Origin: Pyxicephalus adspersus
Lineage: Eukaryota > Chordata > Amphibia > Anura > Pyxicephalidae
Direction of reading: 5' to 3'
NCBI RefSeq assembly: GCF_032062135.1
Contig: NC_092859.1
Location: forward strand, 27,860,161-27,924,160
DNA: 64,000 nt
Below are positions 57,512-64,000 of this stretch, one piece after another. Each line of letters begins with the position of its first letter. Position 1 is the stretch's first letter. Under the pieces are notes generated by a model. That model made no database searches. It was given only the letters and a program-made list of their open reading frames with translations, and was not told the origin of the DNA. The position numbers and the translations under genes are program-made.

Positions 57512-59435
57512 GGGGATGTAAAGATACATTTCTAATAGAAATGCAAGCTCATTGAACAATGTATTGGAGGCTCACATTACCCTGGACCAAGACTGGAATT
57601 GCCTAGGCCACAGCAGCTTGCTATTTAAGGGTAAAGGATAGGAGTTTCCCCTTTCTCAAAAATTCTCACATCCAAGTACATATCATATAAAGTTTGTATC
57701 TATTTTGCTACTTTTAGATGTGCAGTTTGTCTCTCTCAACTTGCCGAGATTGCAAGGAAATCCTCATCTCCACAAAATCAAAAAAGTTTGAAATCCAAAT
57801 AGAAGGTAAAGTTGAATTGAAGATGCGCTGCATAATGTGGCTATTAAGCAGTTCCTTCAGGTCCAGAGTATAGGGGGACCCGTGACTGACTTCATAAGGA
57901 CCAAGAGGACCATTGCTCTTGATAGACAATGTGGACAAAGTCTCTGTAGAGGCCTGAAAAGCTGCAACTCACCATTAGCAAGGTGATCCAGCTTTTCTGA
58001 TTGAAGAACTATGGGTCAGACTAAGAAAAAGGCCATACCTATGCAGAGACACCACTGCTTCCATATACAGAGTGAGTGTTCTTCTCTGCAGCATGCTGCC
58101 AGTGAACAGATTTTGCTACAAAGTTCCTATGGTGCAATCTGATCCTGCAGCCTACTTATGCCATTATCTCAGACAATCACCAGAAGCTTTTTTATAATAA
58201 AAGGTGGTATCTTTAAAAAGGGATACTGTTGCTGTCTACATTGACAAGTCAGCATTGTATTCCTGCAGACTAAAAGCTCCATTTTAGGCACATTGCTAAA
58301 TGTTATGATGCATGAATGATTTTTGTTTAACGCAAGAAACGCAAAGACGAACCTTCATTTTAAATGCTTTCAGCAACACAAGCTCCCTTAGGATTATAAC
58401 TATAGGTTACCGCTGATACATTTCAGTCCATCTTGGCAGATAATACAATTCTGGGCGATTTTAATTAAATAGGGAAATGTAGCAGTCGACTCTCACCTCC
58501 TCCGCCAGTGTTCATGTTTCCGTCTCATGTGAGAGAATATAATTTCATGCTATGTTATTTTATAGGCTGCTTTATCAAAGTGTCTGAGAAGTGACTGGCT
58601 GATGGATTAACCTCATGGCATGACAGTGTCAAGTGACAATGCCTGGTATGAGTTGAGGAGAGTCTGAGTGATTAATCTGCCTGTATGTTCTGTGGGTTCA
58701 CTTCCCATAGCAGCACTCTGACAATATTGTGCAGGAAATGAGCTGAAGGCGCTGTGTGGACCCTGTATGAGAGGAGCGCTGGAAGTTGCTGCCGATTCAT
58801 TTATTACAGGATATGAGTTTCCTGCTCTCACCTATTATATGTTTGTAATAATTGTATGGAAACGCTATGACAAAGTGACTATTGAAAAATCATTAAATAT
58901 TTGGTGGCTGCAATGGCTGTTGTTCCTTCTAAAAAGTATCTGATTCCTATGCTGATACGGTGGCTATGATGATTTTCAGGAAAGGTATGCACATCATCAG
59001 TAAATCCTCAGAAAGCTAGACAACTAGTCTCATAGTGCGTTCAGCAATGACAGCCACTGGACACTGCAAGGAGAAGCAGCGTACCGAGCTCATCTCCCTA
59101 TCACTCTGTTGTTACTTATTAACATGCCTTTGTTAGCAAATGTGCATTGCACCACAACTGATTAGCTCCTTGTGCTGCTTATCCCTCTTACACTCAAATT
59201 CTGCTGTGTTATGACCACAGAAAAGTCTGATATCAGGCCAACTTTATTAAGTTTATACATTTATTGCAGTTAAAAAATAAACTTATCAATATATTGATGA
59301 CTGCAGTGGTGCATTAATTGTTGTTTGTTTTATTTGGCTGGAATTTAGTTTTAAAGAAACACTGTAAAATCGCCCATGCAGTGTGTTACCAAAAGGCATC
59401 CCCCAACCTCATTATACTCATCTTTTCTGTATTCT
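57512..59435. other. Unique non-coding DNA
   Basis: No gene recognised. A candidate regulatory block is at 58310-58830. The CAGAGACACCACTGCTTCCA phrase near 58041 is shared with 26728. Confidence 0.45.
58310..58830. promoter_or_regulatory. Candidate conserved non-coding element
   Basis: A long unique block with GGGCGATTTTAATTAAATAG, AACGCAAGAAACGCAAAGAC, TTCATGTTTCCGTCTCATGT and TGGCTGATGGATTAACCTC. Homeodomain cores and retained CpGs occur in high-complexity sequence, and it has no relation to the window's repeats. It resembles a developmental enhancer by texture only. Confidence 0.33.
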
Positions 59436-59439
59436 ATGA

Positions 59440-59803
59440 TTATTAATATTATTTTTATTTATAATAATAAACAGGATTCCTCTAGTGCCAACATTTTGTG
59501 TGCATTAATTTTGTATATTATGTACATTAAATAAGGGTTGCAGATGACAGACGAATACAGACAGTGACACAGGTGGGGTAAAGGACCCTGCCCAGAAGAG
59601 CTTACAATCTAGGCGGTGAGAGGAGTAACACACAATAGGAGGGGATATGGTATGGTGGGAAGTGGTGGTTTCAAAAGACAGAAGAAGATGAGTAGGCAAA
59701 TTTTAAAAAATTGGTTTTGAGTGCTCTTTTAAACAAGCAGAAATTACGAGCAGACCAATCCAGAGACTTGGGGCAGTTCTAGAAAAGTCTTTGAGTGTGT
59801 ATA
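59440..59803 (-). mobile_element. LINE 3' end with ORF remnant, copy 4
   Basis: On the minus strand it is colinear with about 15950-16290: CTTTTCTAGAACTGCCCCAA, CTTGTTTAAAAGAGCACTCA, TCATCTTCTTCTGTCTTTTG (ORF end), then TAGATTGTAAGCTCTTCTGG and a TTATTATAAATAAA-type tail. It retains the last part of the reverse transcriptase ORF with damaged residues, and is 5'-truncated near 59803. The hAT MITE at 59812 lies next to its truncated end. Confidence 0.87.
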
Positions 59804-59811
59804 ATCCTCAG

Positions 59812-60248
59812 TAGGAATTAGCCAGAATGCCTCGCACTTTCTTGCGAAAATTTATTTGAACTTCCGATGGGTCTGCAAAATTTTGGTGAACAGATTTGGG
59901 GGACCCATGTGAAGATCGAGGAAATCATTACAAGCCCTCATTTAACCTCTAGTGCCGGGGGATTATGCACAGGAGGCTTCCCACAGGAGTCCCGCGGCTG
60001 TGCTCATCAATGGATGCAGCCGTGGAAATCATCACAGGAGAATCTCTATCCAAGAACACATGGGCTGCAAGAGCAATCAGGGGAGCGTAGCTGTCAGATC
60101 CGCTCCCCTGATTGCTCTTGCAGGTCCCCAAAAATTCGATCTCGATTTGCTGAATTTACACAGGCCGTTCTCACTTACATGTTCGGTAAGCGAGAAAGGC
60201 CCGATTCGCCCCGAAATAGCATTTTAAAATTTCTCTTGCTCATCCCTA
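59812..60248. mobile_element. hAT-type MITE with exact 8-bp target duplication
   Basis: The 437-bp element begins TAGGAATTAGCCAGA and ends TCTTGCTCATCCCTA, imperfect inverted termini. ATCCTCAG flanks it on both sides (59804-59811 and 60249-60256); an 8-bp duplication is the signature of hAT transposition. Inside, a perfect 23-bp hairpin (60065-60087 with 60101-60123, starting CTGCAAGAGCAATCAG) surrounds a 13-nt loop. No transposase is present; the 208-codon frame that crosses the element is a chance read-through. Confidence 0.87.
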
Positions 60249-60256
60249 ATCCTCAG

Positions 60257-60680
60257 CAACTGGTGCAAATACCTCTTGGTTTGAACAAGGATGGGACCTG
60301 CTCTGCTGTGGTACCTGATCCTAGCAGTCAATCCTTAAGCTCTCGCACCATCACATCACAATACTTTGCAAGAGGTGTTGGAAGGATCCTGAAATACATA
60401 AAGTATCCCCAAGGCCTCCAGATAATTTGGAGAGTTGCATTACTTCCCATTTCTTTATTCACAATTATCCATTCTATGTTCCAAATTTCTTAAGTATTGC
60501 AGATCCTTTCCTAGAGATGCAGGCTATATTGCTGCTGCATTATTTCTTGGTGCACAGGAGTCTCATTTGGATACCAAACCTTGCATCCAAACAGATCCTA
60601 AATTTTGGAAGGCACACTTCTCATGGCTCCCCAATGTTTATTAGTGCAATCAGATTCCCAATGCATAATTGTATGTAGAT
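60257..60680. other. Unassigned DNA between two repeats
   Basis: Three overlapping open frames (69-91 codons, plus part of a 208-codon frame) occur, but none shows a domain I recognise. It may be part of an unrecognised repeat. Confidence 0.35.
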
Positions 60681-60768
60681 GGGGATCAATTCTAGGTTTG
60701 CTGGATCACTCAGGTTCTCCTTTTAATGTCTATCTTCTCTTGTCTTAAAGATTGTTAATAAATCGGGC
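60681..60768. repeat. Right half of a foldback repeat
   Basis: It reads GGGGATCAATTCTAGGTTTG, then CTGGATCACTCAGGTTCTCC, a TCTATCTTCTCTTGTCTTAA segment and TAATAAATCGGGC. This is the right arm of the family at 54780-54998, of the subtype with GGTTCTCC in place of the ATGAAAGTG block. The left arm is absent. Confidence 0.75.
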
Positions 60769-60769
60769 A

Positions 60770-61630
60770 TATTGCCTTGCATTTAAGTACAGCATATGTA
60801 ATTTTCTACCATGCACACATAAACAAAGCATGTTAGCCTAAGCTGTGCAAACTGTTATTGCACTGGGCCTGCCCAATGTGATTGAGTCTTAAAAATTGGG
60901 CAGTGGTTCTCATTCTTTCCCACAATTCAGGAATAAATATTTTGATTCAACCTAGATACTGACAACAAGCATAGCATTGTACATAGTATATCTTTACTGA
61001 AACAAAATTTTAGACAATCAAGGATGGCTGAATTAATTTTTAAGTTAAAGTCATTTTAAATAGGGTAATTGGGTTTTCTAAATAATGAGATATGGTGGGA
61101 GGTGGGGTATGGAGAATACCTGAATCTACAAATGTGCTCTCATACTGTGCCAACACAAACTGAGCAGGCATGGTCTTCTTTTGTCACCATCAGGAAGCTG
61201 TTATTTTATATTACATTTCATAATGAATGAATAGAATCTGATGTTCCTTTGATTTTCTCTCTTCATTGTGTTAGTTCATTATGGGCAGCCAATATCTCCC
61301 TCTAGTGGTAGGAAATATCTGCCAATAATGTCAGTAAAAGTTTTTGTATCAGCTAGAAGATATTCTATAAATATGAAGGTCACAGCGATAAATTGTCTTT
61401 GTAATCTGACATTGTTTGTTCTGCAATTATATGACTTTTCTAAAGAAAATTATTGGTAAAATTTTTGACAGCTCTCAATATTATTAAGTCATTAAAGTAA
61501 ACTAGTGTCAAGATTATAAAACATAGTAGGCATGCTTTGTACCAGTAAAAGGGCTTTATGATGTAACTTTTTACTTTTTTCAAATTATGTTATGATAAGT
61601 CAATTTATACAGCATGAATCTGCCGATCCC
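60770..61630. other. Unique non-coding DNA
   Basis: No gene or repeat recognised up to the third assembly gap. Confidence 0.5.
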
Positions 61631-62230
61631 NNNNNNNNNNNNNNNNNNNNNNNNNNNNNNNNNNNNNNNNNNNNNNNNNNNNNNNNNNNNNNNNNNNNNN
61701 NNNNNNNNNNNNNNNNNNNNNNNNNNNNNNNNNNNNNNNNNNNNNNNNNNNNNNNNNNNNNNNNNNNNNNNNNNNNNNNNNNNNNNNNNNNNNNNNNNNN
61801 NNNNNNNNNNNNNNNNNNNNNNNNNNNNNNNNNNNNNNNNNNNNNNNNNNNNNNNNNNNNNNNNNNNNNNNNNNNNNNNNNNNNNNNNNNNNNNNNNNNN
61901 NNNNNNNNNNNNNNNNNNNNNNNNNNNNNNNNNNNNNNNNNNNNNNNNNNNNNNNNNNNNNNNNNNNNNNNNNNNNNNNNNNNNNNNNNNNNNNNNNNNN
62001 NNNNNNNNNNNNNNNNNNNNNNNNNNNNNNNNNNNNNNNNNNNNNNNNNNNNNNNNNNNNNNNNNNNNNNNNNNNNNNNNNNNNNNNNNNNNNNNNNNNN
62101 NNNNNNNNNNNNNNNNNNNNNNNNNNNNNNNNNNNNNNNNNNNNNNNNNNNNNNNNNNNNNNNNNNNNNNNNNNNNNNNNNNNNNNNNNNNNNNNNNNNN
62201 NNNNNNNNNNNNNNNNNNNNNNNNNNNNNN
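61631..62230. other. Assembly gap (600 N)
   Basis: The run of N is bounded on the right by an AT dinucleotide repeat, the probable cause of the break. Open frames spanning it are artefacts. Confidence 0.99.

Positions 62231-62282
<52 letters not shown>
62231..62282. repeat. (AT)n microsatellite
   Basis: About 36 bp of uninterrupted AT dinucleotides followed by ATTTATATTTATATATTTAT. The array probably extends into the gap. Confidence 0.95.
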
Positions 62283-62283
<1 letters not shown>

Positions 62284-63004
62284 TATCTACCTTTATGTAA
62301 ATACTGTATCTCTTTCCATCTCCTCCTTACTTCTTTTAATCATCCTTTCTTCCTTTGTTTCCATTATTCTGTATCTTTGAAATAAAATATGTATGTGTAG
62401 ACAAGATAGTGGTTTCTTTCCCTGATAACCCTGATGATAGAACAAGGTCAATAAAACTATTGACTCTACATTCATTTCAGGGAAAATATTGTTTTGTTAC
62501 AATTGAAAGCTTCCAATGTTAACGATCTAGATGTGAAAAAAAAATGACAGTCTTACAGAAAGACACTTGTGTCCTCCATGCGTAGAACAAATATTTTTTC
62601 CTGATAAGAGCTCTACAGGGTACACCAATCTACAAAGCCCCAGAACCACAAGTCCTCACCGCTAATCTAATTGTTGTGCTGCATGAATAGAGGAATAAAT
62701 TAGCTTGTCCAAGGTCATAGGGATCCCAGAAGGATTTCAGCCCATGTGACATTCCTGAATGGCGGTGGAATTATCTTCAAGTAGTTCTGCTATGTGGAGG
62801 CCGTGCATTAGCGACATGCTTCTCCCATCGTCCAAAAAGGCCCGCCAGCGATGAGCGTTTACTGTCCTACTCTCTTGATCTTTTTAATTGCCTTTTTTAT
62901 TTCTCCAGAGCAGAGTTGCTGCATTTTTACAGCGGGTTTGTGGAAGATTTTTATCATGAATTGTTGGGGTCAATGATGAAAGATGCTTTTGCCTGCCTGT
63001 TGTA
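62283..63004. other. Unique non-coding DNA
   Basis: No gene recognised. A candidate regulatory block is at 62690-62990. Confidence 0.5.
62690..62990. promoter_or_regulatory. Candidate conserved non-coding element
   Basis: High-complexity unique block containing GGCCGTGCATTAGCGACATG, GCCCGCCAGCGATGAGCG, CTTTTTAATTGCC and TTTTTATCATGAATTG. Several CpGs are retained and no repeat similarity is seen. Inference from texture. Confidence 0.32.
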
Positions 63005-63735
63005 TACTTAAAGCTGAACTAAACCCTATACCTAAAAAATGCAATGAGGCTTTTATTGCAGGAACTATAGATGATGTCTTTTTACAATAAAATACCCTTA
63101 CCTGTCTGATCGCAACTTTTAAATTACACTCACCTGTCCTTATTCCGTTGTGGGCACTGCCATCTTCAACCAGTCTTTATTATTATTATCCATCATTTAT
63201 ATAGCACTGACATTCTACGCAGTGCATCACAAAGTCCATAGTCATGTCACCAGCTTTCTCTTAAATGGGCCCACAATGCCCCTACCATAGCCATATGTAA
63301 TAACCACAGTCAATTAAGCTAATTAAGTCAATTAACCTACCTGCATGTTTTTGGAATGTGGGAGGAAACCTGAGTGCTCGGAGGAAACCCATAAAAAACA
63401 CGGGGCGAACCTGCAAACTCAAGCAGATAGTATTCTGGCACAGATCTGAATCTGGGACATAGCGCTCCAATGGCCCGAGTGCTAACCACTGAGCCACCGT
63501 GCCACCCAGTCTTCATCCAGGTTTCTGATCTTTGGCCATCCTGATTGGCCAGGCTGGGATGACATAACTCTCACTTATACATGCGGGAGTTCAATCAGTC
63601 ATGCTCTGGGGCTGCCGGGATACCTGACATATCCTGGCATCGAATGCTGAACTGGGTATGCTTTCAAAAGCAGAGAAAAATGAAATCAATGTTTCCTGTA
63701 ATCATGCTTTCTATTTTATGGAGAGGATTTGCCTG
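63005..63735. repeat. Interspersed repeat (family B) interrupted by a SINE
   Basis: The left part (63005-63177) has AAAGCTGAACTAAACC and ends with TGCCATCTTCAAC and CAGTCTT. The right part (63507-63735) resumes with CAGTCTTCATCCAGG and includes TGATTGGCCAGGCTGGGATG and CTGCCGGGATACCTGACATA. I associate both parts with a single frog repeat, split by the SINE at 63178-63506. Class unknown. Confidence 0.55.
63178..63506 (-). mobile_element. tRNA-derived SINE, copy 4, with 7-bp target duplication
   Basis: CAGTCTT occurs at 63171-63177 and 63507-63513, flanking the element. On the minus strand the head is GGTGGCACGGTGGCTCAGTG then GTTAGCACTCGGGCC, with an A-box-like segment and a weak B box. The body contains GGTTTCCTCCGAGCACTCAG and GGTTTCCTCCCACATTCCAA, and the tail TGACATGACTATGGACTTTG, GCACTGCGTAGAATGTCAGT and a TTATTATT-type end. 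It is the most complete copy in the window (329 bp). Confidence 0.9.
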
Positions 63736-63794
63736 ATTCTACCCTTTAAAATTCATGATGAACACCATAAAATGGGAGCACTACCCACTGTATA

Positions 63795-64000
63795 CAGGTA
63801 GGTCTATACATTTTTGGAAAGAGACTTTTTTCTAATTTTGGTTCTTTACATTACCACAATTAATTTTAAATTAAACAACTCAGATGTAGTTGAACTTCGG
63901 ACTTTCAGCTTTATTTCAGTGGGTTGAACAAAAAGATTCCATAAAAATGTGAGGAAATAATTGGACAAATTAAAAAGTTGAAATTAAAATGTTCATTTCT
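63795..64000 (+). mobile_element. Tc1-like transposon, left end (runs off the window)
   Basis: It starts CAGGTAGGTCTATACATTTT immediately after TA (63793-63794). It continues with ACATTACCACAATTAATTTT, AAACAACTCAGATGTAGTTG, CTTTCAGCTTTATTTCAGTG and ATTGGACAAATTAAA. I recognise this as the non-coding left end of a Tc1-like family found in fish and amphibians. A short internal deletion before ATTGGACAAATT is likely. The transposase would lie beyond position 64000, if present. Confidence 0.8.

Noticed and set aside
59867..60493. 208-codon plus-strand frame
   Set aside because: It reads through a hAT MITE, including both arms of its 23-bp hairpin, into unrelated flank; no domain is recognised.
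1..64000. Prokaryotic systems (CRISPR arrays, operons, toxin-antitoxin, phage)
   Set aside because: Sequence texture, SINE/LINE/MITE content and lack of dense coding exclude a bacterial or archaeal genome; the repeats are tandem or dispersed without CRISPR-like spacers.

Overview
This window is non-coding vertebrate DNA, most likely from a frog (probably a ranoid). It is AT-rich and mostly CpG-poor, with three runs of N (1061-1571, 36233-37089, 61631-62230). I see no operons, no intact protein-coding gene, no tRNA or rRNA gene and no CRISPR array. The frog assignment rests on recognising interspersed repeat families that I associate with anuran genomes; it is not a computed result. The long open frames of the minus strand at 43.7-44.7 kb are read-throughs of a tandem repeat. 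Nearly every other open frame is 60-140 codons long and looks like chance.

Layout. 0-7 kb: a Tc1/mariner-type MITE holding the first gap, then a SINE, half of a foldback repeat, and a frog repeat flanked by direct repeats. 7-15.7 kb: mostly unique DNA with several candidate conserved non-coding elements and two hairpin MITEs. 15.7-17.1 kb: a dimeric minisatellite split by a 5'-truncated LINE. 17-25 kb: unique DNA, hAT-type ends, a hammerhead-like RNA motif and SINEs. 26-34.5 kb: interspersed repeats, a degenerate minisatellite, a TA-flanked MITE, and a TTAA-flanked MITE nested inside a foldback repeat. 35-38 kb: a second hammerhead-like motif and a broken transposon reading frame beside the second gap. 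39-43 kb: a LINE tail, another copy of the TA-flanked MITE, and mostly unique DNA. 43.2-43.8 kb: a CpG island, the only promoter-like segment. It abuts about 3.1 kb of polypyrimidine minisatellite (43.8-47.0 kb). 47.4-48.4 kb: a decayed Ty1/copia pol fragment. 51.2-52.1 kb: a degenerate array rich in CCTAAC-like words. 54.8-60.8 kb: foldback repeats, LINE tails, the best hammerhead-like motif (57.43-57.51 kb) and a hAT MITE with an exact 8-bp target duplication. 61-64 kb: the third gap, unique DNA, a SINE with a 7-bp target duplication and the start of a Tc1-like element.

The most interesting observation is a family of three loci (about 20.50-20.58, 35.05-35.12 and 57.43-57.51 kb). They share a hammerhead-like core but differ in all their stems, and each stem stays complementary within its own locus. 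Other informative signals are a shared 3' tail that pairs the SINE with the LINE as its likely mobilising partner, the TTAA-dated nested insertion at 33.6-34.4 kb, and the junction of CpG island and pyrimidine array at 43.2-47 kb. The unique blocks suggest an intergenic or intronic regulatory landscape, but without alignment the enhancer calls are tentative.
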